Positions 24,861 through 34,859 are shown, counted from the stretch's first letter. The stretch: DNA of 64,000 bases from an uncultured Eubacteriales bacterium (GCA_900539225.1 UQBO01000008.1:14326-78325); one strand, 5' to 3'. The notes: a model not told the origin generated them from the letters alone. Made by a program: numbers and translations.

Positions 24861-25586
24861 ATGCAAGAAATTATCGAACTGAAAAATTTAAAGAAAGCAT
24901 TTAAGATCGGTAAAGAAAGTCTTCTTGTACTTAAAGGCATTGACCTAACTCTATATAAGGAGCAAGCGATATGCATTGTTGGACCATCTGGTTCAGGTAA
25001 ATCTACTCTTTTAAATATGATGGCTGGACTTGAAAAGCCAACGTCGGGTGAGATAGTTGTAGGCGGCATACACATAGAGAATCTTAACGAGGATGACCTA
25101 ACTAAGTTTAGGCAACTCAATGTAGGCTTTGTGTTTCAATCGTATAACCTCATCCCTACCCTAACAGCACTTGAAAATGTTGGATTGGGTTTGATATTTA
25201 AAGGCATACCTAAGAAAGAAAGAGATGAGCGTAGCGCGTATCTACTAGAGAAGGTTGGTTTGAAGGATAGAATGAAGCACAAACCAAGTGAGATGAGTGG
25301 TGGTCAGCAGCAAAGAGTAAGTATAGCGAGAGCTTTTGTAAATAAACCGAAGATAGTCTTTGCGGACGAACCAACAGGTAACCTTGACACTAAGACTAGT
25401 GTCGAGATTATGGAACTGATGACTACTATGACGAAGAAGGATAAACAGACGCTTATCATAGTAACTCATGACCTAGAAACAGCAGTCTACTCGGACAGAA
25501 TCGTTCACGTGCGTGACGGTCTGATTGAGAAAGACGAAATGAACAGAAATAAAAAGGAGGCACAATTAAGTGAAGAAGATATTTAG
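24861..25586 (+). CDS. MacB/LolD-like ABC transporter ATP-binding protein
   Basis: 241 residues. Walker A is GPSGSGKST, the Q-loop lies in FVFQSYNLIPTLTALENV, the ABC signature is MSGGQQQRVSIARA, Walker B is IVFADEPTGNLD, and the H-loop is IVTHDLE. The family serves type VII ABC machines that work with FtsX-like permeases, often for export or cell-envelope transduction rather than import. It overlaps the next gene by 17 bases. Confidence 0.95.
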   Translation: MQEIIELKNLKKAFKIGKESLLVLKGIDLTLYKEQAICIVGPSGSGKSTLLNMMAGLEKPTSGEIVVGGIHIENLNEDDLTKFRQLNVGFVFQSYNLIPTLTALENVGLGLIFKGIPKKERDERSAYLLEKVGLKDRMKHKPSEMSGGQQQRVSIARAFVNKPKIVFADEPTGNLDTKTSVEIMELMTTMTKKDKQTLIIVTHDLETAVYSDRIVHVRDGLIEKDEMNRNKKEAQLSEEDI

Positions 25587-27993
25587 CATATTATTAATAG
25601 CTGTAATGATGATAAGCACCTTGAGTGTGGACATTTATGCAGAGAATCCAAACAAGCCAAGTAAACCTGGTCAATCAACAGAACCAAGCACAACCCCAGC
25701 AGTTGAAGAAGTAATCTTACAATCTGACCCAAGTTTGGTCGCAGAGCAAGGTGAAGAAAAATATATAAACTTTTCCCTACCAAGTGGCAATGATGAGATT
25801 ACAGACATTATAGCTAGTACAGATAGTCCAAACAACTGCTACGTTATAAAAACTGCAAGTGGCAATGGTAAAATTACAGTTAAGATAAAGATAACTAATG
25901 CTGCTGAACAAGGCACTTATAAAGTTACTGTTAAAGGTAAGTCTGGCAATAAGAGCGTTTACGGTGAATGTAATGTAAGAGTAAATGTAAATAAAAGAGA
26001 TACTCTAGGCAAAGACGAAGAAATAAATTTAATTTCAAGATCAACAACTGAATTAAATCCTGGCGAAGAAGCATCTATTTACTTTGAAACTGAAAGGCCA
26101 TTCTTTGGACTTAGCTTTTATGGACTAAGAGCAACAAGTGACAGCCCTAATAACTGCTACATCACAAACACTTATGGTGGCCGTGGCGATGTAGAACTTA
26201 GAGTTAGTATACCTCAAAGCGCTGAAGCAGGCACTTATAAAGTGTCTGTCACAGGAAAAGCGAGAATTGATGGTGAAACAGTAAAAGTATATGGTGAAGC
26301 TTATGTAAGAGTAATCGGTGGAAGTCAAAACAAGGCTCAACTAAAAATAAACAGAGTTGACGTTCTACCTGAAGCAAATATTGTACCTGGCTCATATGTA
26401 GCTCTTGGATATGAAATTGAAAATATTTCTGATGTTTTAGCGAAAAATATCGATCTAAATATCTCTTTACCTGCTGAAGCTGGTCTATCTGTCAGAGGCG
26501 GCACTACTACTCAAAAAGTTAAAGCAATCGAACCAGGTAAAAAAACATACGTTTACTATGAGATGAACGTAGGCAAAACTGCTAAGTTTGGTTCGTATGA
26601 AATAAAAACAAATCTTAGCTACGAAAGTGAATTTAATAAGGAGCCAATAAAAGAAGAAACATCTGCCTTTATTAATATAGGTGGGGATGCTTCACAAAAC
26701 TCACAATTAATAATACAAGACCTAAAGTTCCCAGCAGCAACACTTGGAGTAAACAAAACATTCGATGTAAGCTTTAAAATCAGAAATCAAGGTCAATCCG
26801 TTGCTAAAAGCATCAGAGCAAGCGCTAAGAGCGACGACCCATCAGGCGTTGTATCAAGAACAGTCTCCGACATACTTGTTAGGGACCTAGCTCCTGGCGA
26901 AGAAGAAACAGTTAGCTACAAATTCTTTACAACAAAGGGCGGCTCGACTAAGAACTACCCTATCAATATTAAGATAGAATATCTTGATGATTTTACTGAT
27001 TCAAAAGAGCCAAAAACTGTTGAGCAAATCGTCGGCGTCTTCCTAAACAACCCAGAAAACATTGGCGATGGTAAAGACGCGAAGAAATCAACACCTAAGC
27101 TAATTATAGATAGATACGAATTCACTCCAAAGCTTCCACTTGCTGGAAATGAATTCGAAATGAATCTATCATTCTATAATACAAATGCAAAAAAAGCTGT
27201 TAAAAATATTAAGATAGATCTAACAAGTCAAGATACTACTGATAATAACTCAAACACATCAGGCTCATCAGTCTTTACTCCAGTTGATAGCTCAAATACC
27301 TTCTACATTGGTAGGATAGCTCCAAATGGCAAAGTTGAAAAAACTATCAAAATGTTTGTTGTGCCAGACGCTACAGCAAAGACATATACTATCACAGCTA
27401 ATTTTGAATATGAAGACGATGAAAATAACGAGTACAAATCAAGTGAAAATATTGGTGTGCCAGTTTATCAAGAATCAAAACTTGATATCGACCCAATAAA
27501 TTATCAAACAAACGCCTTTGTTGGTGACAACATCCCTATCACAGCAAACTTCTATAACACAGGTAAAGTTACCCTATATAACTTCAAGGTGACTTTAACA
27601 TCTGATAACGCCACTATAAACAACGGCACATACTATATCGGTAACTTCAACTCAGGTGGACAAGACATTTACGAAGGCTCAATCATGCCGAATGAACCAG
27701 GTGAAATCAAAGCTCAATTAAAATTCTCCTATGAGGACTCAACTGGTGAAGTCAAAGAACAAGTAGAAGATATTAATATAACAGTTGATGAAGCTCCACC
27801 TATGGACCCAGATCTTGGACCAGATGGCATGCCAATGCCAGATGGCAACATGGCTGTAGACGTGCCATGGTATAAGAATCCGCTATTTTATATACCAACT
27901 GCTCTAGTCTTATTAGGAGCAATCGGTTTTGTAATATTTAAAAAGATTAAAAATAAAAATAAAGAAAAGGATCTGAAGATAGATGAAGACTAA
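25570..27993 (+). CDS. Large exported, membrane-anchored beta-domain protein of the ABC operon
   Basis: 807 residues starting at GTG 25570 behind AAGGAGG. A signal peptide covers residues 1-24. Next come two related modules (residues about 45-140 and 150-245; both contain DSPNNCY and GTYKV), then several CARDB-like adhesion or spacer domains with recurring phrases such as FYNTN/FYNTG and PNGKVEKT. A C-terminal membrane helix (FYIPTALVLLGAIGFVIF) and Lys-rich tail anchor it. Similar COG1361-like proteins occur between the ATPase and permease of MacB-like operons. It may take the place of a periplasmic adaptor. Function inferred. Confidence 0.85.
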   Translation: MKKIFSILLIAVMMISTLSVDIYAENPNKPSKPGQSTEPSTTPAVEEVILQSDPSLVAEQGEEKYINFSLPSGNDEITDIIASTDSPNNCYVIKTASGNGKITVKIKITNAAEQGTYKVTVKGKSGNKSVYGECNVRVNVNKRDTLGKDEEINLISRSTTELNPGEEASIYFETERPFFGLSFYGLRATSDSPNNCYITNTYGGRGDVELRVSIPQSAEAGTYKVSVTGKARIDGETVKVYGEAYVRVIGGSQNKAQLKINRVDVLPEANIVPGSYVALGYEIENISDVLAKNIDLNISLPAEAGLSVRGGTTTQKVKAIEPGKKTYVYYEMNVGKTAKFGSYEIKTNLSYESEFNKEPIKEETSAFINIGGDASQNSQLIIQDLKFPAATLGVNKTFDVSFKIRNQGQSVAKSIRASAKSDDPSGVVSRTVSDILVRDLAPGEEETVSYKFFTTKGGSTKNYPINIKIEYLDDFTDSKEPKTVEQIVGVFLNNPENIGDGKDAKKSTPKLIIDRYEFTPKLPLAGNEFEMNLSFYNTNAKKAVKNIKIDLTSQDTTDNNSNTSGSSVFTPVDSSNTFYIGRIAPNGKVEKTIKMFVVPDATAKTYTITANFEYEDDENNEYKSSENIGVPVYQESKLDIDPINYQTNAFVGDNIPITANFYNTGKVTLYNFKVTLTSDNATINNGTYYIGNFNSGGQDIYEGSIMPNEPGEIKAQLKFSYEDSTGEVKEQVEDINITVDEAPPMDPDLGPDGMPMPDGNMAVDVPWYKNPLFYIPTALVLLGAIGFVIFKKIKNKNKEKDLKIDED

Positions 27994-29386
27994 AGATCTA
28001 ATATTGATGAGTTTGAGAAATCTTAATCGTCGTAAATTAAGAACATTCTTAACAGTATTAGGTGTAGTTATTGGCTCTATATCCATCATCATGATGATAT
28101 CCTTAGGCTTCGGTATGACGGACTCAACTAAAAAGCAGCTTGCATCAGTGGGCTCCTTAACTCAAATAGACATCTACCCTGCCAATAGATATGGTGGCAT
28201 GGATGAGGAAGATGGCAAGAAGAAAAAAACTGACAAGGTGGCTAAACTTGACGACGCATCTGTTGAAAAGCTAAAAAAGATTCCTCACGTAGAAGCAGTT
28301 CTTGCAACTGAGCAGTTCGAAGCGCAAATCAATGTCAAGAACCTACAAGGCTACGCGAGCATCGTAGGCGTTGACCCAGTTGAATACGCGAAGTTCGATA
28401 TAAGGCTTGACAGCGGTAGAATGCTTCAAGAAGGCGATGTGAATCAAGTAGTCATGGGCCGAGATGTTCTTAGATGGCTAAGCAACCCGCAAAGGCCTCG
28501 TATGGGAGCCTCGCAGCAAGAAGAAAGAGACCCTCTTACAACGAAGATGTTTTTAACGCTTAATCAAGCTGGTGGCTACGACCCAGATGGTAAGAGCAAT
28601 GAGGCTAACAAGCCTAAACAAAAATATCAAATAGAGGCAGTCGGCGTATTTAGAGATGATGACTACGAAAATAATTATTATATCGTTATGCCGATAGATT
28701 ATCTTAGAAAGATGAAAAAGGATGCCAAAAAATTACAAGCAGGCAATAGGCAAAATGGCTACAATGACTATATGTTTGGCGGACGTCAAGATAAGGAAAA
28801 TAAATACAATAACATCAAAGTTAAAGTAGATAATGTTGACAACGTTCAAAAGGTTCAAGAGCAAATCGAAGCTATGGGCCTTAAGCCGCACTCGCTAAAC
28901 GATATCTTAGTTGAAATCAATAACTCATCTAAAACACAAAGACTGATACTTGGCGGTATCGGCGCCGTATCCTTACTTGTCGCAGCCATAGGTATCTCCA
29001 ATACCATGGTCATGAGTATATATGAAAGAACTAAAGAAATCGGCGTTATGAAAGTTATAGGCGCGAGCGTCTCCGATATTAAAAAGATGTTCCTTACTGA
29101 ATCAGCTTTCATCGGTCTACTTGGGGGCCTCATAGGTATAGTCCTCAGCTACGCGATAAGCGCCCTCATCAACTACTTGGGCGTGAAATATGGCTTTGCC
29201 GCGAACATGGCAGGAGGCGGATTCTCGCCAGACTTTGATCCATCTCAGTTAAAGATGTCAATCATACCAGCGTGGCTAGCACTAGCGTCCTTAGTGTTCT
29301 CAGCACTTATAGGTATAGTATCAGGTTACTTCCCTGCTAAGAAAGCAACTAAGCTAAGTGCACTTGAAGCAATGAGACAAAACTAA
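27983..29386 (+). CDS. MacB-like FtsX-family ABC transporter permease
   Basis: 467 residues. An N-terminal helix (LRTFLTVLGVVIGSISIIMMISLGFG) precedes a large extracytoplasmic MacB_PCD domain rich in charged residues. Three C-terminal helices follow, beginning at LGGIGAVSLLVAAIGISNTMVMSIYERTKEIGVMKV, the FtsX-core hallmark. The ATG overlaps the end of the preceding gene by 11 bases. The substrate (peptide, lipid or antimicrobial) cannot be told. Confidence 0.93.
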   Translation: MKTKDLILMSLRNLNRRKLRTFLTVLGVVIGSISIIMMISLGFGMTDSTKKQLASVGSLTQIDIYPANRYGGMDEEDGKKKKTDKVAKLDDASVEKLKKIPHVEAVLATEQFEAQINVKNLQGYASIVGVDPVEYAKFDIRLDSGRMLQEGDVNQVVMGRDVLRWLSNPQRPRMGASQQEERDPLTTKMFLTLNQAGGYDPDGKSNEANKPKQKYQIEAVGVFRDDDYENNYYIVMPIDYLRKMKKDAKKLQAGNRQNGYNDYMFGGRQDKENKYNNIKVKVDNVDNVQKVQEQIEAMGLKPHSLNDILVEINNSSKTQRLILGGIGAVSLLVAAIGISNTMVMSIYERTKEIGVMKVIGASVSDIKKMFLTESAFIGLLGGLIGIVLSYAISALINYLGVKYGFAANMAGGGFSPDFDPSQLKMSIIPAWLALASLVFSALIGIVSGYFPAKKATKLSALEAMRQN

Positions 29387-29398
29387 ATATATAAAGGC

Positions 29399-29435
29399 AA
29401 AAGAGTGAGCAAATTAAATCTGCCCACTCTTTTTT
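29399..29435 (+). terminator. Terminator after the ABC operon
   Basis: AAAAGAGTG-GCA pairs with TGC-CACTCTTTT, followed by a T-run. It lies 13 bases past the permease stop and is symmetric enough to act on both strands. A second hairpin (GGCGATGG/CCATCGCC, about 29445-29467) follows without a T-run. Confidence 0.85.
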
Positions 29436-29485
29436 CGCACAAAATGGCGATGGACTCATCCATCGCCTATATTTATCTTTATAAT

Positions 29486-30610
29486 CTATTTCTTCTTCTC
29501 TGGCTTTACATCTTGTACTAAAAATACTGTGTTAAGCGCTCTTCCTGCATTTCTATAGTACTTGCCGTTAGCATACATAGCGCTCGATGCACCGCCATCA
29601 AGGTTAAAGGCGTCAGTGCAGCCAAGGTCTTGCATTATACCTGTGACTTGCGCCATGGTACCCGAAGTAGTCACCATGACCAATTGGTTTGACTTATTGA
29701 TGCCTATCAAGGTTCTTGCGCCTGCGCCAGTTGTCATCTTTGCTTCCATGCCCTTGACATAAGTTTCGTAAACGCTCTTTGAGTTTTCTATTAGTAATGG
29801 TCCTGCTGATATTATCTCAGTCACTTTTGTATATGGAATTTTTTCTCCATTGTAATCAAAATCAGTTTCAGTTACAAAGCCATCTTTAGTCTTCTTTGAT
29901 AATACTAGTTCAAGCTCAACAGTTCTTCCAATTTTGAATCTATCATCAATGTATTTATCGTCACAAGCCTCTTTGCCATAGTAAATAATGTAGCCATTCT
30001 TTGGTAGAACCATGTTTTCAGATGATTTATATACTTTACTTACTTTATTATCAACAACTTCGATGACAGTTCCGCCGCCAAACTTAGTAGCGGCATTTCT
30101 GTATGAATTGTATACGTAAGCAGTCTTTTCGCTCGTTAAATTGCCATTGACATTCCAAATTTCAAAAGTGTTTGCTTTTTTATTTATCCAATCATTTTCT
30201 CTTTGTCCATCAAGAAAACCATTGTAACGAAGAAAGCCTTGTACTATCTTAAATTTATTCTTGTCAAAAACAAGTAGAGACGCGTGATCGCCAGACATGT
30301 TTATCATCTTGCCCTCAGTCATTTGCGTGCCATATGGGTAGTAACCGCCCTTGTATGCTTCAAAATAATTTGCGTTTATCGCTGCTCTTGGCTTGTATGA
30401 CGCAATAAAGTTTTTAAAATTCGTAACGCCTACTTGCTTCATATTTGGCTTAACTACCTTAAAAGCAGTAGTATCATCAGCTGTAACAGTAATTACATTG
30501 CAGCTTCTGTTTCTAAGCTTCACTTGCTTTACTTCAGTCTTTGCGAGTATATTCACTTGACTAGCGAGTATCATGATGGCCATGACTAGTGCCAATATTT
30601 TCTTCTTCAT
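29486..30610 (-). CDS. Exported phosphodiester glycosidase (NAGPA/DUF2233) family protein
   Basis: 374 residues with an N-terminal signal peptide (residues 1-23). YKPRAAINANYFEAYKGGYYP near the start, TTGAGARTLIGINKSNQLVMV in the middle and CTDAFNLDGGASSAMYANGKYYR at the C-terminus are the family landmarks. Members cleave phosphodiester-linked sugars on exopolysaccharide or teichoic-type polymers. It has its own promoter and lies next to the surface-protein genes, which supports a cell-envelope role. Confidence 0.9.
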   Translation of the reverse strand: MKKKILALVMAIMILASQVNILAKTEVKQVKLRNRSCNVITVTADDTTAFKVVKPNMKQVGVTNFKNFIASYKPRAAINANYFEAYKGGYYPYGTQMTEGKMINMSGDHASLLVFDKNKFKIVQGFLRYNGFLDGQRENDWINKKANTFEIWNVNGNLTSEKTAYVYNSYRNAATKFGGGTVIEVVDNKVSKVYKSSENMVLPKNGYIIYYGKEACDDKYIDDRFKIGRTVELELVLSKKTKDGFVTETDFDYNGEKIPYTKVTEIISAGPLLIENSKSVYETYVKGMEAKMTTGAGARTLIGINKSNQLVMVTTSGTMAQVTGIMQDLGCTDAFNLDGGASSAMYANGKYYRNAGRALNTVFLVQDVKPEKKK

Positions 30611-30640
30611 AATATTACCTCTCTTGATTTACTTTATTCT

Positions 30641-30669
30641 ATTATATAAGAAATGAAATATAATTGCAA
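30641..30669 (-). promoter_or_regulatory. Promoter of the phosphodiester glycosidase gene
   Basis: Minus strand -35 TTGCAA (30669-30664), 17-base spacer, -10 TATAAT (30646-30641), 30 bases before the ATG. Confidence 0.8.
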
Positions 30670-30675
30670 GAGAAA

Positions 30676-30699
30676 AGCTGAAGTATTTCTACCTCAGCT
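30676..30699 (-). terminator. Terminator after the SLH protein gene
   Basis: AGCTGAGGTA and TACTTCAGCT (minus strand) form a 10-bp stem with a 4-base loop, followed by TTTTCTCTT. It lies 26 bases past the SLH gene stop. Confidence 0.75.
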
Positions 30700-30724
30700 C
30701 TTAATCTTATTTAGCTACTTAATC

Positions 30725-32824
30725 TTATTTATCGTAAACAAAAGTTTTTAAGTTAACGTTTAGCCAATTTTCTTCAATTGTTCCTTGTCTTGTATAGTCA
30801 TGACCATTGCATGCTTCTACAATGTCGTAGAATGCCCAGTGAGTAGGAGTATCAGTAAACCAAAGTATTGCTGATCTATGTTTAGTAATAAAGTCTTTAT
30901 CAGCACGTCTTGTAAGCATTCTATTTGTGATACTAACTACTTCAGCTCTTGTAATTTTGTTTTCAGGCTTAAATGTACCGTCAGGGTATCCACTTACCCA
31001 ACCAGCACTTGCTGCCTTAGCTATAACATCATTAGCCCAGTGAGTGTATGGAACGTCAACAAAACCTTGAAGTCCGCCGCCAAATAGGTTAGCAAATCTA
31101 GTTGCCATAGCCGCAAACTCAGCCCTTGTTATACTCTTTTCTGGTTTAAAAGTTCCATCAGGATAACCCTTAATTAAGCCAAGCTCATTCATGTAGCTAA
31201 TAGCTGTCGCAGACCATCTAGTATTTGATAAATCTTTAAAATTATGATTGTAAATGTGTCCTTTTATTGGTCTTCTTACCATAAGTCTTGAGAACATTAC
31301 AGCAACTTCTTCCCTAGTCATGTTGTTATTTGGTCTGAATGTTGCGTCCTTATATCCGACCATGTATTGGTAGTGATCGTTAATGTTTAGCATTGGCTCT
31401 TCATCAGCTGTTTCACTCTCATCATCATATCTTCTGTCTTTCTTGTAAATAGCGTAAACAGTCATGTCTTCATAAACTACAGTGTCGCCAGTAAATGTCA
31501 TGCCGCTTCCGTCAGGCATAGTGTTCCACTCGATAAACTTGTATCCTCTCTTTTCAGGATCTCTTGGCATATAGCTGTTTTGGTTTATGGATGTGCCTTC
31601 ATAAACTTCTCTTTCATCGTAGAATCTGTCATCGTTAATGAATGTAACAACTGGATTATGGCTTGTCTTTCTTTCTTCAACATTGAAAGTATAAGAAATT
31701 AGATTTGGTTTTTTTCTATCAGCAGCTGCATCTGTACCTTCATTTGATTGTTTTGCTGCAAAAACAACAAATCTTCTAATTCCATCTGTTGTTTTATTAA
31801 ATTTTAAATTATCTAAAACACTTTTATTTTTTGATAAAATAATATCATACATGCCTGCGATAGAAGCTGTTATAGTATAATTTTTATTATTTTTAATTGA
31901 ATTATTAAACTTTATACCCTTAATCTTCAAAGTCACATTTGGATTCCACTTATTAAGAGTGTTATAAAAATCAATATAGTTCATTGTAGGTTTGATATTG
32001 TCTTCATCTGCATAAATAATAATTTTCTTTCTGTCACTATCATTACTTCTTAACTCTTCATGTTTTAAATTATATCCTTCTAAGCCTTCTATTTCAAATT
32101 CAGCATCTTCAGTAAGTATAGCTTCTTTTGGAAAATCTAAAGTAAATGCAAATTTATCATCTTCTCTTGCATACCCATTTCCTTTTTTGCCTATTCCACT
32201 TTGATGTCCATCTGAAATGCCCATTACTAATCCATAAGTGTTCTCGGCTTTAACTAGTGTAGATAAATCAACTGTTAAAGCTAAATCCATACTTGAATCA
32301 TTTTTATAAGTATCTATAGAAGAAGAATTTTTACTATCAATTTTATACATATCACCATAAATGTTAAAATCATTTATATTCATTATTGTATCTTTAATTA
32401 AATCAATATTAAACTCATTCCAGTCATTGTAATGTTTAATATTAGCTTTAAAAGCATTATAGTCTTGATTAAGTAATCTTCTAAAATCATCAACTATCTT
32501 CTTCCCACCAGCCATAATTGTACCATCATCACCAAAATAATCAAATAATGCAGTTCTATCAGTTCTAATTCCAGTGTTTAGCCATGGATAGTACAATTCA
32601 TCTACTTTTATATCTGTACCTAATTTAGATTCTTTATTAGGATTTACACCTATAGGAACTGCATTTAGTCCATCTTTTTCTAGATTAACCCAATAATTAT
32701 CTTTTATCCATCCATCAACATCATCTTCTGTTACAATCGGGCCGAATTGTGCATATGAATTTAATGGAATTACAGATAATATTAGTCCTAACAAAAGAAA
32801 TAATGAAATAATTTTTTTCTTCAT
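30725..32824 (-). CDS. S-layer homology (SLH) surface protein
   Basis: 699 residues with a signal peptide (residues 1-25). The N-terminal half (to about 370) is an unrecognised region with DKFAFTLDFPKEA and a segment like that of the neighbouring secreted protein. Residues about 390-465 form a Listeria-Bacteroides type repeat (RGYKFIEWNTMPDGSGM, VYAIYKK). Three SLH domains follow (MTREEVAVMFSRLM, ITRAEFAAMATRFA, ITRAEVVSITNRML), each with a GYPDGTFKPE-type motif. SLH domains hold proteins on wall polymers. It lies 14 bases after the secreted gene and shares its leader. Confidence 0.93.
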   Translation of the reverse strand: MKKKIISLFLLLGLILSVIPLNSYAQFGPIVTEDDVDGWIKDNYWVNLEKDGLNAVPIGVNPNKESKLGTDIKVDELYYPWLNTGIRTDRTALFDYFGDDGTIMAGGKKIVDDFRRLLNQDYNAFKANIKHYNDWNEFNIDLIKDTIMNINDFNIYGDMYKIDSKNSSSIDTYKNDSSMDLALTVDLSTLVKAENTYGLVMGISDGHQSGIGKKGNGYAREDDKFAFTLDFPKEAILTEDAEFEIEGLEGYNLKHEELRSNDSDRKKIIIYADEDNIKPTMNYIDFYNTLNKWNPNVTLKIKGIKFNNSIKNNKNYTITASIAGMYDIILSKNKSVLDNLKFNKTTDGIRRFVVFAAKQSNEGTDAAADRKKPNLISYTFNVEERKTSHNPVVTFINDDRFYDEREVYEGTSINQNSYMPRDPEKRGYKFIEWNTMPDGSGMTFTGDTVVYEDMTVYAIYKKDRRYDDESETADEEPMLNINDHYQYMVGYKDATFRPNNNMTREEVAVMFSRLMVRRPIKGHIYNHNFKDLSNTRWSATAISYMNELGLIKGYPDGTFKPEKSITRAEFAAMATRFANLFGGGLQGFVDVPYTHWANDVIAKAASAGWVSGYPDGTFKPENKITRAEVVSITNRMLTRRADKDFITKHRSAILWFTDTPTHWAFYDIVEACNGHDYTRQGTIEENWLNVNLKTFVYDK

Positions 32825-32838
32825 TTATATTTACTCCT

Positions 32839-33594
32839 TTATCTTACAATGCTTATTTCATGTTTTTTAAGTTCAACATCAACTAATTGAGTTCCGCTAA
32901 ATTTGTTTCCACCTTTAAATAAAGCGCAAACACCTTCAGAACTAACATTTCCTAAAGTATCTTGATTATTATTTGTGATATCTACAGAGTATGGAATACT
33001 TATTTCAATCTTGTGTCCTGTTTCACCTTTAATTTTTTCATACATAGCAAAGAATCCTTGATAATCATTCCAATTACCTAAATAAAATCTTAACTTAAAA
33101 GTTTTTCTTTTTTCATCCATTACATTCGCAAAATCTTCTATTTCAATCTTACTTACAAGTGTTGTGCCTGATTTAAGTTCAATATTGTCATAATCAATAT
33201 TAAAATTGTTAGGGAATGTTACAGTTAGATCAACTGTAGGAAATTTATCTCCTTTATTAAACATAACAAAATTTTCAGCTTTGCCAAACCAATAAACATG
33301 ACCTTTATAATCCATTTCATATTTATTGTAAGCTCCTTCAAATAAATCTGATGCTTCTGCTGAGCCTACAATCTTGCCCTTATAAATAGTTTTTCCGTCA
33401 TCATTTGTAAATTCATTTTCTTTAAAATTGTTTACCACATTTGATAAATCAACCCAACCTTTAATTCTCCAACCATTTTGATCGTATCTGCTTTCAATAT
33501 TATTTGCAGCAAATACACTTACACTGCCTGCAATAACTGTAAGCACCATGATTATGGCTAATGCTAAGCTCATAATCTTTTTTGTCTTTTTCAT
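32839..33594 (-). CDS. Secreted protein of unknown function, first gene of the SLH operon
   Basis: 251 residues with a signal peptide ending near SVFAANN. The mature part is beta-rich (VDLTVTFPNNFNIDYDNIELKSG, FKLRFYLGNWND, HKIEISIPYSVDI), resembling part of the SLH protein encoded next. No anchor is visible, so it may be released or bound by the SLH partner. GGAGGAAGAAAA precedes the ATG. Expression depends on a 5-prime leader with a tetranucleotide repeat and a terminator. Confidence 0.8.
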   Translation of the reverse strand: MKKTKKIMSLALAIIMVLTVIAGSVSVFAANNIESRYDQNGWRIKGWVDLSNVVNNFKENEFTNDDGKTIYKGKIVGSAEASDLFEGAYNKYEMDYKGHVYWFGKAENFVMFNKGDKFPTVDLTVTFPNNFNIDYDNIELKSGTTLVSKIEIEDFANVMDEKRKTFKLRFYLGNWNDYQGFFAMYEKIKGETGHKIEISIPYSVDITNNNQDTLGNVSSEGVCALFKGGNKFSGTQLVDVELKKHEISIVR

Positions 33595-33627
33595 TTTTCT
33601 TCCTCCTTAAAATTAATTTTTTGCATT

Positions 33628-33677
33628 AAAAAAAGTTGACAAAGAACCTACCAGTAACGGTAAGTACCTTTATCAAC
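33628..33677 (-). terminator. Strong terminator inside the surface-operon leader
   Basis: On the minus strand GTTGATAAAGG-ACTTACC pairs with GGTAGGT-CTTTGTCAAC (about 17 bp including wobbles), followed by TTTTTTTAAT. It lies between the promoters at 33747-33827 and the ATG at 33594. Transcription of the surface genes must therefore pass through it. It may also end the coaX-dus transcript. Confidence 0.85.
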
Positions 33678-33708
33678 TTCAAAAATTACACGAAAATAAG
33701 ACAGAAAA

Positions 33709-33775
<67 letters not shown>

Positions 33776-33798
33776 TCAACTCTTTTCGTTATTTATAT

Positions 33799-33827
33799 CA
33801 TAATTATACAACATTTTTTATATTATT
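33799..33827 (-). promoter_or_regulatory. Distal promoter of the surface-protein operon
   Basis: Minus strand -35 TTGAAA (33827-33822), 17-base spacer, -10 TATAAT (33804-33799). Stronger than the proximal one. Its RNA would include the possible leader ORF, the repeat and the terminator. Confidence 0.75.
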
Positions 33828-33878
33828 TCAATATATTTTATTCTTTATTGTAATAATATTTTGTGTTATAAAATTTTT

Positions 33879-34859
33879 CTATACATAAGTATTGTTTTTT
33901 AAATTTTCTCTATACTTTAGCAGAATTTCATATATCTCATCAAAGTCTTTGCTCTCGCAGATTGCATTCTTCACTTTCGCTGCGTTTCTTAAGCCCTTGA
34001 TGTACTGCAATAGCTGCTTTTTCATATTGTTTTTTAATAGCTCCTTGGGATAAAGCTGTAAATCTAGGTCCATGTGCCTTAGTGCGACGTCTATCTTTTG
34101 ATATTCTTCCGAAATATACTCTTCGCCCTTTAAGTAGCTAGCTATCTCTTTAAATAAGAATGGATTTGCAAGCGCCCCTCTGCCTATAGCAACGCCCTCT
34201 GCCCCTGTCACTTCAAGTATTTTTTTATAATCATCAAGGCTCGCCACATCGCCATTGGCAATGACGGGTATATCGACTGCATCTACAATCTTTTTGATGT
34301 AGTCCCAATTGGCGCGTCCTGTATAGAAGGCCTCTCTAGTCCTTCCGTGAACGGTGATTGCATCCGCTCCCGCCTCTTCTATCGCCTTAGCGTTTTCGAT
34401 TCCATTTAAGTGCTCATCGTCCCAGCCGATGCGTATCTTTACGGTGATGGGCTTCTCTGAAGTGCTCTTCGCAGCTTTTACTACGCTATATACTTTTTCT
34501 GTATCTTTTAAAAGCGCGCTGCCATCGCCATTCTTAGTAATTTTTGGCATAGGGCAACCCATGTTGATGTCTATGATGTCCGCGTCCATAGCGTTTAAAT
34601 GATTCTCAATCGCTCTTTTATAGTCATCCTCATCGCTACCAAAGATTTGCACGGCGTAGATGGCTTCGTCCTTTATCCTCTTTGTTAGATCCAAGGTCTT
34701 TTTGTCATCATGAACAAGGCCCTTGACGTTAACCATCTCGGAGACAGTCATGCCAGCTCCTAGCTCACAGGCTATGTGCCTAAAGGCGTAGTCAGTGAAG
34801 CCTGCCATCGGCGCCAAGACTAGTGAATTTTTTATCTCAAAATTTGATATTTTAAGCAT
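33879..34859 (-). CDS. dus: tRNA-dihydrouridine synthase (Dus)
   Basis: 326 residues, FMN-dependent TIM barrel. LVLAPMAGFTDYAFRHIACELGAGMTVSEMV opens it. Further motifs are IDINMGCPMPKITKNGDGSALL (catalytic Cys in NMGCP), ITVHGRTREAFYTGRANWDYI and IPVIANGDV with GVAIGRGALANPFLF. It reduces uridine to dihydrouridine in tRNA; DusB-type by similarity. It overlaps coaX by 8 bases. Confidence 0.95.
   Translation of the reverse strand: MLKISNFEIKNSLVLAPMAGFTDYAFRHIACELGAGMTVSEMVNVKGLVHDDKKTLDLTKRIKDEAIYAVQIFGSDEDDYKRAIENHLNAMDADIIDINMGCPMPKITKNGDGSALLKDTEKVYSVVKAAKSTSEKPITVKIRIGWDDEHLNGIENAKAIEEAGADAITVHGRTREAFYTGRANWDYIKKIVDAVDIPVIANGDVASLDDYKKILEVTGAEGVAIGRGALANPFLFKEIASYLKGEEYISEEYQKIDVALRHMDLDLQLYPKELLKNNMKKQLLQYIKGLRNAAKVKNAICESKDFDEIYEILLKYRENLKNNTYV

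Noticed and set aside
33635..33677. T-box or other known riboswitch in the surface-operon leader
   Set aside because: The hairpin is a plain long terminator. No T-box sequence, specifier loop or known aptamer core could be found upstream.
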